DNA of 64,000 bases from Klebsiella sp. BIGb0138. GTDB taxonomy: Bacteria > Pseudomonadota > Gammaproteobacteria > Enterobacterales > Enterobacteriaceae. The notes under the pieces are model-generated. The model had not been told where the DNA came from, did not search any database, and was given only the letters and a program-made list of their open reading frames with translations. The DNA lies in assembly GCF_004342285.1 (NCBI RefSeq), contig NZ_SMCV01000008.1, positions 1 to 64,000 of the forward strand, given 5' to 3'. This document shows, in pieces, positions 7,632 through 16,310 of this stretch (its first letter is position 1; each line of letters begins with the position of its first letter). The position numbers and the translations under genes were made by a program.

Positions 7632-8582
7632 ATGGATAACGTCTTTCATCAACCGCAGGGTGGCAACGAGATGCCACGTTTCGGCGGCCGCGCAACGATG
7701 ATGCGCCTGCCTTTTATTGAAGATTTACAGGGACTTGATGCGGCATTCGTCGGCATCCCTCTGGATATCGGCACGTCGCAACGTTCCGGCACCCGTTACG
7801 GACCACGCTATATCCGCAGCGAATCGGTGATGATTCGTCCCTATAACATGGCGACCGGCGCGGCGCCTTTTGAATCCCTGTCGGTGGCGGACATCGGCGA
7901 TGTGCCGATCAATACCTACAGCCTGCTCAAATCGGTGCAGATCATCGAGGATTACTACACTGGTTTAAATAGTTTCCCCCTCATCCCGCTGACCCTCGGG
8001 GGTGACCACACCATCACCCTGCCGATTCTGCGCGCCCTGACCAAAAAACATGGCCCGGTTGGACTGATTCATGTTGATGCCCACACCGACACCAACGACG
8101 AGATGTTCGGCGAGAAAATCGCCCACGGCACCACCTTCCGCCGCGCCGTCGAAGAGGGCCTGCTGGATCTCAAACGCGTCGTGCAGATTGGTCAGCGCGC
8201 GCAGGGCTATGCCGCCGGCGACTTCCAGTGGGGCGTCGACCAGGGCTTTCGTCTGGTACAGGCGGAGCAGTGCTGGCACCGTTCGCTGGCTCCGTTAATG
8301 GCCGAAGTCCGCCAGCAGATGGGCGAGGGGCCGGTCTATCTCAGCTTCGATATCGACAGCCTCGACCCCATCTGGGCCCCCGGCACCGGCACGCCGGAAG
8401 TCGGCGGCCTGACCTCCATTCAGGCGCTGGAAATCGTTCGCGGCTGTCGCGGCCTGAACCTGATCGGCTGCGACCTGGTTGAGGTCTCCCCGCCCTATGA
8501 CGTCAGTGGCAACACCTCACAGCTGGCGGCCAACCTGCTGTATGAAATGCTCTGCGTCCTGCCCGGCGTGAAATATCCATAG
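7632..8582 (+). CDS. ureohydrolase (agmatinase/guanidinobutyrase family)
   Basis: Arginase-fold dinuclear metal hydrolase of 316 residues that removes urea from a guanidino compound. All metal ligands are visible: H126 in LGGDHT, D149/H151/D153 in HVDAHTDT, and D240/D242 in SFDIDSLDP; GTGTPEVGGL and DLVEVSPPYD follow. The sequence style is closer to guanidinobutyrase/guanidinopropionase than to E. coli SpeB. It is first in a unit with an oxygenase and an amino-acid importer, so it probably acts on an imported or oxidised guanidino compound rather than on agmatine. Start ATG 7632 follows CAGGAG; an in-frame extension upstream crosses the LysR operator and was rejected. Confidence 0.88.
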   Translation: MDNVFHQPQGGNEMPRFGGRATMMRLPFIEDLQGLDAAFVGIPLDIGTSQRSGTRYGPRYIRSESVMIRPYNMATGAAPFESLSVADIGDVPINTYSLLKSVQIIEDYYTGLNSFPLIPLTLGGDHTITLPILRALTKKHGPVGLIHVDAHTDTNDEMFGEKIAHGTTFRRAVEEGLLDLKRVVQIGQRAQGYAAGDFQWGVDQGFRLVQAEQCWHRSLAPLMAEVRQQMGEGPVYLSFDIDSLDPIWAPGTGTPEVGGLTSIQALEIVRGCRGLNLIGCDLVEVSPPYDVSGNTSQLAANLLYEMLCVLPGVKYP

Positions 8583-8592
8583 GGGATTCGGA

Positions 8593-9465
8593 ATGCAGCC
8601 AACCATGCAACTCAAGGTCTTTCGCACGCTGTGGGGCGTCACCACTCCGTGGCAACAAACCCTCAGCGAGCTGAAAAGCGTCGGCTGCTGCGGCATTGAG
8701 GCGCGCGTGCCGCTAAGCGCCGACGAACAGCAGACGCTGGCCCGACGCCTGCAGGAGTCCGCGCTGGAGTATATCGCCATCGTCTTCAGCGGCGGCGGCG
8801 TGATTCCGGCGCAGGCCGAAACGCCGCAGCAGCATCTTGAACGTTTGAAAAGCCGCTTTGAAGACGCAAAGGCGCTGAATCCGCGCTTTGTCAATCTGCT
8901 GGCCGGCAACGACCGCTGGCCGCTGGCGCAGCAGGTGGACTTTCTCGGCCGGGCCCACGAGCTGGCCGCCGCCTGCGGACTGACCTGCAGCTTTGAAACC
9001 CACCGCGCCACTTCGCTGTACAGCCCGTGGCTAACCCTCGAGATTATCCGGCAGCTGCCGCAGCTGCGCTTTACCGCCGACATCAGCCACTGGATCGTGG
9101 TGAGCGAGCGTCTGCTGGATGACCCCTGCGATGATTTCAGCGCCTTTATCGACCGCGTGCACCACGTTCAGGCCCGCGCCGGTTATGACCAGGGGCCGCA
9201 GGTACCTCATCCGGCGGCGCCGGAATATCACGCCGCGCTGCAGTTCCAGCAGCGCTTCTGGCAGCAAATCTGGCAGTCGCAACGTCGGCGCGGGTATCAG
9301 CAGACCACGTTGACGCCCGAGTTTGGCCCCGATGGCTATCTGCACCACCTGCCGTTTACCAATGTCCCGGTGGCCGATCTGTGGTCGCTGAATGCGTGGA
9401 TGGCGGAACAGGAACAGCAGCATTTCGCCGAGTTTTTATCGCTAACCGAAAAGGATCTGTCGTAA
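8593..9465 (+). CDS. TIM-barrel protein of the xylose-isomerase-like superfamily
   Basis: 290-residue protein of the sugar-phosphate isomerase/epimerase (AP endonuclease 2-like) fold. Candidate metal-binding positions are glutamate in SFETHRATS, Asp-His in TADISHW, His in VHHVQAR and glutamate in LTPEFGPDGY, so the barrel is likely catalytic. Members isomerise, epimerise or dehydrate small polar substrates, and the true reaction cannot be read from sequence. It follows the ureohydrolase by 10 bases and its stop overlaps the oxygenase start by one base, so the three are co-translated. ATG 8605 is an alternative start. Confidence 0.8.
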   Translation: MQPTMQLKVFRTLWGVTTPWQQTLSELKSVGCCGIEARVPLSADEQQTLARRLQESALEYIAIVFSGGGVIPAQAETPQQHLERLKSRFEDAKALNPRFVNLLAGNDRWPLAQQVDFLGRAHELAAACGLTCSFETHRATSLYSPWLTLEIIRQLPQLRFTADISHWIVVSERLLDDPCDDFSAFIDRVHHVQARAGYDQGPQVPHPAAPEYHAALQFQQRFWQQIWQSQRRRGYQQTTLTPEFGPDGYLHHLPFTNVPVADLWSLNAWMAEQEQQHFAEFLSLTEKDLS

Positions 9466-10541
9466 TGAGCGTCGCAAAAAGTTCTTTCACTGAATTACCG
9501 ACCATCGATATCAGCGATCTTGCCAGCGACAGTCTGGCAAAACGCCAGGCCGTCGCCGACGCCATCGGCAAAGCGGCGCGTGAAGTCGGTTTTTTCTACA
9601 TCACCGGCCACGGCATTGCCCCTGAGCTGATCGCCGGGATCCGCACGGCGGCCAAACAGCTCTTCGCCCTGCCGATGGATCAAAAAATGCAGTACTACAT
9701 CGGCCACTCCCGCAGCCATAAAGGCTATGTCCCGGAAGGGGAAGAGATTTACGGCTCCGGCAAACCGGACCACAAAGAAGCGTTTGATATTGGCTTCCAG
9801 GCCGCGGACGACCACCCGTTTGTGCTGGCCGGCACGCCGCTGATTGGCGCCAATGAGTGGCCGGAACTGCCCGAGTTTCAGTCCCGGGTGCTGGCCTACT
9901 ATGACGCGGTATTCACCCTCGGCCATCGCCTGTTTGACGCCTTCGCCCTCGCGCTTGGCCTGCCGGAGGGCTACTTCAAGGCGATGGTGACCTGCCCGCC
10001 GTCGAAGCTGCGTCTGATCCACTATCCCTTTGACGCCAGCGCCGAAGATGTTCCCGGTATTGGTGCGCACACCGATTACGAGTGCTTCACCCTGCTGCTC
10101 GCCGACCAGCCCGGCCTTGAGGTGCTGAATGAAGAGAGCGCCTGGATAGACGCGCCGCCGCTGAACAACGCCGCCGGCGAAGAGGCTTTCGTGATCAATA
10201 TCGGCGACATGCTGGAAGTGTTAAGCGCTGGCACATTTGTTGCTACAGCACACCGTGTCCGCAAGGTGCCGCAGGAACGCTACTCCTTCCCGCTGTTTTT
10301 CGCCTGCGATTATCACACCCTGATCCGGCCGTTACCCAACTTTTTAGCCGCCGGAGAAGCCAGCGAATATCAGGAACTCAGCATTGGCGAGCATATGTGG
10401 AGCCAGGCGTTGCAGACCTATCGCTACCTGCGCGAGAAGGTCACCAAAGGCGAGCTGCAGCTCCCGGAGCGCGCCCGCGGCACCAACACCTTTGGTCATC
10501 TGAAAAAACAAGCCCAGCAAAAAACCGTTAATAACCCGTGA
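9465..10541 (+). CDS. 2-oxoglutarate/Fe(II)-dependent oxygenase (isopenicillin N synthase-like family)
   Basis: 358-residue non-haem iron oxygenase. The N-terminal DIOX domain (LPTIDISDLA... VGFFYITGHGI) is followed by the jelly-roll with the facial triad H202, D204 (GAHTDYECFTLL) and H263 (ATAHRVRKV). R272 is at the usual 2-oxoglutarate contact, in RYSFP. Relatives include plant guanidino-amino-acid hydroxylases and the bacterial ethylene-forming enzyme, which oxidises arginine. Beside a ureohydrolase and an amino-acid importer, hydroxylation of a guanidino amino acid or amine is the most natural reading (inference). Start ATG 9465 overlaps the preceding stop in TAATG. Confidence 0.87.
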   Translation: MSVAKSSFTELPTIDISDLASDSLAKRQAVADAIGKAAREVGFFYITGHGIAPELIAGIRTAAKQLFALPMDQKMQYYIGHSRSHKGYVPEGEEIYGSGKPDHKEAFDIGFQAADDHPFVLAGTPLIGANEWPELPEFQSRVLAYYDAVFTLGHRLFDAFALALGLPEGYFKAMVTCPPSKLRLIHYPFDASAEDVPGIGAHTDYECFTLLLADQPGLEVLNEESAWIDAPPLNNAAGEEAFVINIGDMLEVLSAGTFVATAHRVRKVPQERYSFPLFFACDYHTLIRPLPNFLAAGEASEYQELSIGEHMWSQALQTYRYLREKVTKGELQLPERARGTNTFGHLKKQAQQKTVNNP

Positions 10542-10550
10542 GGATACATG

Positions 10551-11354
10551 ATGAAAAAAACGCTCAATAAGCTCTCGCGCCGCGTGGCTACGGGCATCGC
10601 CATCGCCGCTTGCTTTTCACCGCTGACCCAGGCTGCCGAACTGCTGACGGATGGCGTATTTAAAGTCGGGATGGAGGTCACCTATCCGCCGTTTGAATCT
10701 TACGACAGCAATAACAACATCGTCGGCCTCGACCCGGAATTCGCCGCGCTGATTGCCGAGCAGCTGAAAGCGAAACCGCAGCTGATCGATACCAAATTCA
10801 CCAGCCTGATCTTAGGGATTGGCAAGAAATATGACGCGGTAATCTCCGGGATGTATATCACGCCGGAGCGCCTTAAACAGGCCGATGCGGTCCCTTACGC
10901 CTTATCCGGCGCGTCGATTATCGCCCTGAAGAACAGCGACATTCAGCCGAAAACGGAAGACCAGTTATGCGGCGTCAAGGTTGGCCTGCAGCAGGGTACC
11001 AGCTGGGTCGCCAGCCTGAAGAATCACTCCGATGAGTACTGCCTGAAAAACGGGAAGCCGGCCATCAGCATCCAGGAGTACCCCACCGCGCCGGAAGTTT
11101 CGCAGGCTCTGCTGTCGAAAAACATTAACGCGCAGCTGGAGATCGCTCCGGCGGCGCAAATTATTGTCGAGAAGAGCCGCGGGCGGCTGGCGATTAGCTC
11201 CACGCGGCTGGTCTATCCATTACCGCTGGGGATTTATGTCGCCAAAGGCAATAGCGAACTGGTGAATGCCATTAAATCGACATTAGCCACCTTAAAAACC
11301 AATGGCAAATATGACGCCATCATCAAGAAATACAATTTAGAACGCATCGATTAA
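10551..11354 (+). CDS. periplasmic polar amino-acid-type binding protein
   Basis: Solute-binding protein of the family-3 (His/Lys/Arg/Orn, cystine) type, 267 residues. The Sec signal peptide has a basic start (KKTLNKLSRR) and a hydrophobic core, and probably ends in TQAAE near residue 26. The mature part has KVGMEVTYPPFESYD and GLDPEFAALIAEQL, a typical ligand-binding lobe, and ends with the C-terminal helix LKTNGKYDAIIKKYNL. ATG 10551 is preferred over 10548 because AGGA then lies six bases upstream. It precedes a fused permease-ATPase, giving a complete importer. A cationic or guanidino ligand is inferred from the neighbouring enzymes. Confidence 0.88.
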   Translation: MKKTLNKLSRRVATGIAIAACFSPLTQAAELLTDGVFKVGMEVTYPPFESYDSNNNIVGLDPEFAALIAEQLKAKPQLIDTKFTSLILGIGKKYDAVISGMYITPERLKQADAVPYALSGASIIALKNSDIQPKTEDQLCGVKVGLQQGTSWVASLKNHSDEYCLKNGKPAISIQEYPTAPEVSQALLSKNINAQLEIAPAAQIIVEKSRGRLAISSTRLVYPLPLGIYVAKGNSELVNAIKSTLATLKTNGKYDAIIKKYNLERID

Positions 11355-11387
11355 ATACGATCACATTAATGCGCAACAGGAGTCGGT

Positions 11388-12908
11388 ATGGAGTTCGATT
11401 GGGGATACTTTTTCTCATTATTTAGCGTTGGGGCATTCTGGCAGGCGTGCGTCACCGTGATCGTCGTCAGTTCATTGTCGTGGTTGATTGGCCTGGTATT
11501 CGGTTTTCTTTTAGCCTGCGCGAAACTCTCCGGCCCGCGCTGGCTGAAAGTTCCCGTCGAACTCTATATTTGGTTTTTCCGCAGCGTGCCGTTAATGGTG
11601 CTGCTGGTATTTGTCTATAACCTACCGCAATTATTTCCGGTGACCCAGCCGCTGCTCGGCATTCCGTTTATTGCCGGCCTGGTCTCGATGACCGTCACCG
11701 AAGCGGCCTACATGGCGGAAATTCATCGCGGCGGGTTAATTTCGGTGGCGAAAGGGCAAAGCGAAGCCGGCCATGCATTAAGCCTCAGCTTTATCGGCAT
11801 TCAGCGCCTGATTATTATCCCGCAGGCGTTTCGCATCTCGCTCCCGACGATGATTAATGAATATATCACCATCATTAAACTCAGCTCGATCCTGTCGGTG
11901 ATCTCGTTGCCGGAACTGCTGTTAACCGGTCAGCGGCTGTACGCGCAGAACTTCCTGGTGATGGAGACTCTGCTGGCGGTGGCGGTCTACTACGTGATGG
12001 TGGTGACGGTGTTTACCTGGCTGTTCCGGGCGCTGGAAAACCTGCTGGATATTCAGCAAAAGCGCCCGCAAACCTTCAATGACGCTGAATGTGAAGCCTT
12101 ACGCCAGAGCCTGAAAACGCCGCGGCACACGGCGAAGGCCGAGCCCGCCAGCGGTAACCCGCCGGCGCTCGATCTGCGGGCGATCGAAAAGTCCTGGGGC
12201 CAGCATCACGTACTGAAAGGTATCGATCTGAAGGTCGAAAACGGCGAGGTGATCAGCATTATCGGCCCATCGGGATCCGGTAAAACCACCCTGATCCGCA
12301 CCATCAACGCCCTGGAAAGCATCGATGGCGGGGAAATTATTCTCTACGGCGAAGATTACCTGAAAGGCGCGGCGATTGTGGATAAACGGCAGATGCGCGC
12401 CGGCGTGCGCCGTATCGGCATGGTTTTCCAGGGCTTCAACCTGTTTCCTCACCGCACGGTGCTCGACAACGTCATGCTCGCCCCGCTGTATCACAAGCTG
12501 GTCGAGCGCAGCGTGGCAAAAGAGCAGGCCCTCTATCTGCTGGACCGCGTCGGCCTGCTGGCGCACGCCGAAAAATACCCGTGGCAACTCTCCGGCGGCC
12601 AGCAGCAGCGTGTCGCCATCGCCCGTGCGCTGGCCTTAAAACCGGACATCATGCTGTTTGACGAACCCACCTCAGCGCTGGATCCGGAGCTGGTTGGCGA
12701 AGTGCTGAAGGTGATCCAGTCTCTCGCCCGCGAAGGGATGACGATGCTGATCGTGACCCATGAGATGGACTTCGCGTTATCCATTTCCGACCGGGTGGTG
12801 ATGATGGAAAACGGCGTGGTGGTGAGCGATGTGCATCCACAGCGCATACGCGACAACGCGAGCGATCCGGCTCTTACCCGCATCCGTGAATTTATGGGAG
12901 TGCAATAA
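11388..12908 (+). CDS. fused amino-acid ABC transporter: permease plus ATPase in one chain
   Basis: 506 residues joining two subunits that are normally separate. Residues about 1-225 form a HisMQ-type permease (five hydrophobic segments and the EAA loop near [22 protein letters not shown]). A linker rich in Lys/Pro/Ala follows (about 235-262). The ATPase (about 263-506) has Walker [11 protein letters not shown]-loop [11 protein letters not shown], signature [15 protein letters not shown], Walker [15 protein letters not shown] and the switch histidine in VTHEMDF. It would act as a homodimer, so both pore halves are identical. It lies 33 bases after the binding-protein gene; the next start follows the stop directly. 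Confidence 0.92.
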   Translation: MEFDWGYFFSLFSVGAFWQACVTVIVVSSLSWLIGLVFGFLLACAKLSGPRWLKVPVELYIWFFRSVPLMVLLVFVYNLPQLFPVTQPLLGIPFIAGLVSMTVTEAAYMAEIHRGGLISVAKGQSEAGHALSLSFIGIQRLIIIPQAFRISLPTMINEYITIIKLSSILSVISLPELLLTGQRLYAQNFLVMETLLAVAVYYVMVVTVFTWLFRALENLLDIQQKRPQTFNDAECEALRQSLKTPRHTAKAEPASGNPPALDLRAIEKSWGQHHVLKGIDLKVENGEVISIIGPSGSGKTTLIRTINALESIDGGEIILYGEDYLKGAAIVDKRQMRAGVRRIGMVFQGFNLFPHRTVLDNVMLAPLYHKLVERSVAKEQALYLLDRVGLLAHAEKYPWQLSGGQQQRVAIARALALKPDIMLFDEPTSALDPELVGEVLKVIQSLAREGMTMLIVTHEMDFALSISDRVVMMENGVVVSDVHPQRIRDNASDPALTRIREFMGVQ

Positions 12909-13637
12909 ATGGCAACTGAACGTGAACTGCGTCAGGACCTGGCCGCCGCCTATCGTCTGGCGGCGCTGTTTGGCTGGGAAGATACGCTGTATACCCACTT
13001 TTCCGTGCGTCTGCCGGGCGACGGTGAACCGCGGTTTCTGATCAACCCGTTCGGCATGATGTTCGATGAAGTCACCGCCAGCAATCTGATCGTCGTCGAC
13101 ATGCAGGGCAAGGTGGTGGAAGGCAACGCCCCGGCGAACTCCGCCGGCTTTACCATCCACAGCGCGGTACATATGGCGCGGGAGGATGCCCACTGCGTCA
13201 TCCACACCCATACCCTGCCGGGAATGGCGGTCGCCGCCTGTCAGGATGGTCTGCTGCAGCTTAACCAGATAAGCACCGAGTTTTATCAGCGCGTCGGCTA
13301 TCACCCGTATGAGGGCGTGGCGTTTGACCTCGACGAACGCGAGCGTATCCAACGCTCGCTCGGCGATAACATCGCCATGATTTTGCAAAGCCATGGCCTG
13401 CTATCGGTCGGGCGCACCGTCGCCGACGCCTTCTACATCATGTACTACCTTAACCGCGCCTGCGAAATTCAGATGGCCGCCGCCCAGCTCGCCCCGCTCA
13501 GCCCGATTCACACCATTCCGGCGCACCTGAGCCAGCACGCCTGCGAACAGCTGATGGGCGTGGAGCACGAGCGCCAGCAGGTCTGGCAGGCGTGGCTGCG
13601 CCGCCTTGACCGTCTCGACACGTCTTACCAGGAGTGA
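12909..13637 (+). CDS. class II aldolase/adducin-family protein
   Basis: 242-residue zinc-type aldolase fold. Metal-binding histidines are visible in VIHTHTLPGMAVA and a third in LQSHGLLSVG; the N-terminal phosphate/carboxylate-binding region includes INPFGMMFDEVTASNL. Relatives cleave or decarboxylate hydroxy-keto acids or fuculose-type phosphates. The usual catalytic glutamate between the metal histidines is not obvious, so lyase activity is not guaranteed. It starts at the first codon after the transporter stop and is co-translated with the dehydrogenase downstream. A role in breaking the carbon skeleton left after nitrogen removal is inference. Confidence 0.85.
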   Translation: MATERELRQDLAAAYRLAALFGWEDTLYTHFSVRLPGDGEPRFLINPFGMMFDEVTASNLIVVDMQGKVVEGNAPANSAGFTIHSAVHMAREDAHCVIHTHTLPGMAVAACQDGLLQLNQISTEFYQRVGYHPYEGVAFDLDERERIQRSLGDNIAMILQSHGLLSVGRTVADAFYIMYYLNRACEIQMAAAQLAPLSPIHTIPAHLSQHACEQLMGVEHERQQVWQAWLRRLDRLDTSYQE

Positions 13638-13642
13638 TGCCT

Positions 13643-14575
13643 ATGCCGAACCTGACTATCGTTGTCGATTGCAACGACCTGAACTACGCCCGCGAGATTT
13701 GCGACGCGCTGCATCTTTTCCCCGACGTGATGGCGGTATTGCCCGACCATCCGGCGGCGCGGCGCGCGGAATACGCCAGCTGCTGGTTCCCCGACCCGCA
13801 GCTGCTGACCCGCTCGCCGGGGCTAAAACTGATCCAGGCCGCCTCTGCCGGGGTCGATCACCTGCCGGATGCGGTGTTCGCCAGCCCGGTTCCGCTGTGC
13901 CGGGTGGTGGATGAAGATTTTCGTCACGGGATGTTCGAGTATGCGCTGTGGGGCGTGCTGTGGTTTCAGCGCCATTTTGACCGCGCGCTGGCGCATCAGC
14001 GCGAGCGGGTGTGGAAAACTTACCCGCAGCGGGCCGCCGCCGATTTTCGCGTCGGCGTGATGGGGCTCGGTGAAATTGGCGGTTACATTGCCACCCGCCT
14101 TGCCGGACTGGGGTATCACGTCTCCGGCTGGGCGCGGAGCGAAAAACAGCTCGCGGGCGTCCGCTGCTACCACGGCGATGCGCAGGCCGATGATTTCTTC
14201 GCTGAGCTGGATGCGCTGATCAACGTGCTGCCGCTGACCGAGCAGACCCGCGGCATCCTCGCGCAGCCGTTGCTCGACCGGCTCCCCGCCGGGGCGGTGC
14301 TGATCAACTGCGGGCGCGGTGAGCATATGGTGAATCACGATGTGCTGCAGGCGCTGGATAGCGGGCGGCTGGCGGGCGCGGTGCTCGATGTCTTCCCCGT
14401 TGAACCGCTGCCGGACGCCGACCCGCTGTGGTCGCATCCGCAGGTGGTGATCACCCCGCACATGGCTTCCATTGCCCCTGCGGAAGTGATCGCTCGCCAG
14501 CTGCTGGAAAATATCCAGCGCCAGCGCCACGCGCTGCCGCTGAAAAATCTGGTCGATAAACAGATCGGCTATTAA
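13643..14575 (+). CDS. D-2-hydroxyacid dehydrogenase (GhrA-like)
   Basis: 310-residue NAD(P)-dependent 2-hydroxyacid dehydrogenase. The Rossmann dinucleotide motif is VGVMGLGEIGGYIATRL (about 135-152), followed by the catalytic-domain blocks NVLPLTEQTRGIL, LINCGRGEHM (catalytic Arg) and DVFPVEPLP (Glu), with the catalytic His in TPHMAS. Shortness and the WARSEKQ second strand resemble glyoxylate/hydroxypyruvate reductase GhrA. ATG 13643 fits AGGAG eight bases upstream; ATG 13637 overlaps the aldolase stop but is too close to that site. It is last in the LysR-linked unit and would reduce or oxidise a 2-keto/2-hydroxy acid product. Confidence 0.88.
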   Translation: MPNLTIVVDCNDLNYAREICDALHLFPDVMAVLPDHPAARRAEYASCWFPDPQLLTRSPGLKLIQAASAGVDHLPDAVFASPVPLCRVVDEDFRHGMFEYALWGVLWFQRHFDRALAHQRERVWKTYPQRAAADFRVGVMGLGEIGGYIATRLAGLGYHVSGWARSEKQLAGVRCYHGDAQADDFFAELDALINVLPLTEQTRGILAQPLLDRLPAGAVLINCGRGEHMVNHDVLQALDSGRLAGAVLDVFPVEPLPDADPLWSHPQVVITPHMASIAPAEVIARQLLENIQRQRHALPLKNLVDKQIGY

Positions 14576-14659
14576 CACCTTGCAGCAGCGATCGCCAACC
14601 CCCGCAGGCATCACCTGCTACGCTTAATGGTCTGTTGCTCAAACAATAAGGCCAAGGTT

Positions 14660-15454
14660 ATGAACATTGATTTATCGGGGAAAGTTGCGCTGGTTACCGC
14701 CTCCACGGCGGGCATTGGGTTTGCTATCGCCAAAGGGCTGGCGGCCAGCGGCGCGGAGGTGATCATTAACGGACGCAGCGAGCGTAGCGTCAATGAAGCC
14801 ATCGCCCGGCTACAAAATGAGGTACCGGGCGCCAGGCCGCGCCCGGCCATTGCCGACCTCAGCAGTGGCGAAGGGGTGAATCAGCTGCTGCAAAGCCTCA
14901 ACGGCGTCGATATTCTGGTTAACAACGCCGGGATTTATGGTCCGCAGGACTTCTACGCCACCGATGACGCCACGTGGGAAAACTACTGGCAGACCAACGT
15001 GATGTCCGGGGTACGTTTATCGCGGGCGCTGCTGCCGGCGATGGTACAAAAAGGCTGGGGCCGGGTGGTGTTTATCTCCTCCGAATCGGCACGTAATATC
15101 CCGGCGGACATGATCCACTACGGGGTGACCAAAACCGCCCAGCTGTCGCTGGCGCGCGGGCTGGCGAAATATGTGGCCGGCAGCGGCGTCACGGTGAACA
15201 GCGTGCTGCCGGGGCCGACGATTTCCGATGGTTTTGCCGAAATGATGAAAGAAGAGGTGGCGAAAACCGGTAAACCGCTGGACCAACTCGCCAAAGAGTT
15301 TGTCATGACCCATCGCCCCAGCTCGGTTATCCAGCGTGCGGCATCGGTTGAGGAAGTCGCCAATATGGTGGTGTATGTCTGCTCAACTCAGGCTTCCGCC
15401 ACCTCTGGCGCAGCCTTGCGCGTCGATGGCGGCGTGGTGGACGATATTGTCTGA
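14660..15454 (+). CDS. short-chain dehydrogenase/reductase
   Basis: 264-residue SDR of the classical type. The cofactor motif TASTAGIGFAIAKGL is near the N-terminus (TxxxGIG form), followed by NNAGIYGPQDF, the catalytic Ser/Tyr/Lys in ISSESARNIPADMIHYGVTK and the C-terminal RVDGGVVDDIV. The start ATG 14660 follows AAGG. It lies 84 bases after the dehydrogenase, on the same strand, and ends in a strong terminator; it may have its own promoter, so membership of the previous unit is uncertain. Substrate unknown. Confidence 0.88.
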   Translation: MNIDLSGKVALVTASTAGIGFAIAKGLAASGAEVIINGRSERSVNEAIARLQNEVPGARPRPAIADLSSGEGVNQLLQSLNGVDILVNNAGIYGPQDFYATDDATWENYWQTNVMSGVRLSRALLPAMVQKGWGRVVFISSESARNIPADMIHYGVTKTAQLSLARGLAKYVAGSGVTVNSVLPGPTISDGFAEMMKEEVAKTGKPLDQLAKEFVMTHRPSSVIQRAASVEEVANMVVYVCSTQASATSGAALRVDGGVVDDIV

Positions 15455-15467
15455 CGGTTTGGTTTGT

Positions 15468-15497
15468 GCCCGACCGCTGGCTAGCGGTCGGGCGTTT
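15468..15497 (+). terminator. rho-independent terminator after the SDR gene
   Basis: Perfect 11-base arms GCCCGACCGCT (15468-15478) and AGCGGTCGGGC (15483-15493), loop of four, then GTTTTCG. The right arm also encodes the last residues of the convergent HTH gene. Confidence 0.8.
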
Positions 15498-15807
15498 TCG
15501 CGGGATCTTTCAGCGAGGTCATTTCAAACTGATTATCCGGATCCATGGCATTGACCGCTTTTTGCAGTTCCGCGAGCGCAAACTTGAGGGAGGCCACCTC
15601 CTCGCGTAGCGCCTGCATCTCCTGCTCCTGAGTGGTGCTGCGGCTGATTTTAGGAAACGCTTCGAAGACATCCTCTTCGAGGAACATACGAACCTGACGA
15701 TTATCCACATTCACCAGCTGATACTTCAGCCGGCCGCTGTTGATGGCGTTATAGATAGTCTTACGACTGACCATCGCTAACTCTATGACGTCGCTGATTC
15801 GTAACAT
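15481..15807 (-). CDS. small HTH protein with C-terminal coiled coil
   Basis: A 108-residue protein. The N-terminus (LRISDVIELAMVSRKTIYNA) reads as an excisionase/MerR-like helix-turn-helix; a heptad-like segment follows (about 60-95; QEMQALREEVASLKFALAEL), and the tail is polar. I do not recognise a named family. I start it at ATG 15807; an ATG at 15834 would add nine residues. It lies 50 bases downstream of the PTS IIA gene on the same strand and may be its last cistron. A regulator of that operon is a guess from position only. Confidence 0.65.
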   Translation of the reverse strand: MLRISDVIELAMVSRKTIYNAINSGRLKYQLVNVDNRQVRMFLEEDVFEAFPKISRSTTQEQEMQALREEVASLKFALAELQKAVNAMDPDNQFEMTSLKDPAKTPDR

Positions 15808-15857
15808 CTTGTCCCTCTTCGCTTCCGGCATCACCGTATGGCACCCATCGTTTTATC

Positions 15858-16310
15858 TTACTGCGTGACGACGGCATCGGTGAACACTTTTGCAATCTCC
15901 TCTGGCGCCATTTTAACAATATCGTTAACGCGATCGCGATCGGCCAATAATGCGAATAAGGATTGGATAATTGCCACTTTTTCGCAAGTTTTATCGATAG
16001 CCATCATCACCACAATCTGCGGCACGACGGCCTCTTCCGGCTCATCGGTGCGCTGGAAGGTCACGCCGGCCAGATTGATGCCGATGGCAAAACCGGTCTG
16101 GTTAACGTACTCAAACTCGGTATGCGGGATCGCGACGCTATGGGTTTCCATAAAAATCCCCGTCGGGTAAACCTGCTCCCGGGTCAACACGCCGTCGATA
16201 AAGCCCGGCTTCACCAGACCATCCGCCAGCAGACTGTCCGCAAGGCGGGTCAGTAGGGCCGTCCGACTCACGGACTCGTTAAAGGTCACGACACGCTGTG
16301 GGCTAAACAT
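15858..16310 (-). CDS. PTS EIIA component, galactitol/fructose type (GatA-like)
   Basis: 150-residue phosphotransferase EIIA of the mannitol/fructose fold. The phosphorylated histidine is H63 in SVAIPHTEFEY. It accepts phosphate from HPr and passes it to the EIIB encoded at 17678-17959. ATG 16310 is preferred over 16313 by ribosome-site spacing; both overlap the EIIC stop (ATGATG). It forms the IIB-IIC-IIA order typical of galactitol-type systems, although GatA usually comes first in E. coli gat. No sugar-phosphate dehydrogenase or aldolase is adjacent, so the sugar cannot be inferred. Confidence 0.88.
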   Translation of the reverse strand: MFSPQRVVTFNESVSRTALLTRLADSLLADGLVKPGFIDGVLTREQVYPTGIFMETHSVAIPHTEFEYVNQTGFAIGINLAGVTFQRTDEPEEAVVPQIVVMMAIDKTCEKVAIIQSLFALLADRDRVNDIVKMAPEEIAKVFTDAVVTQ

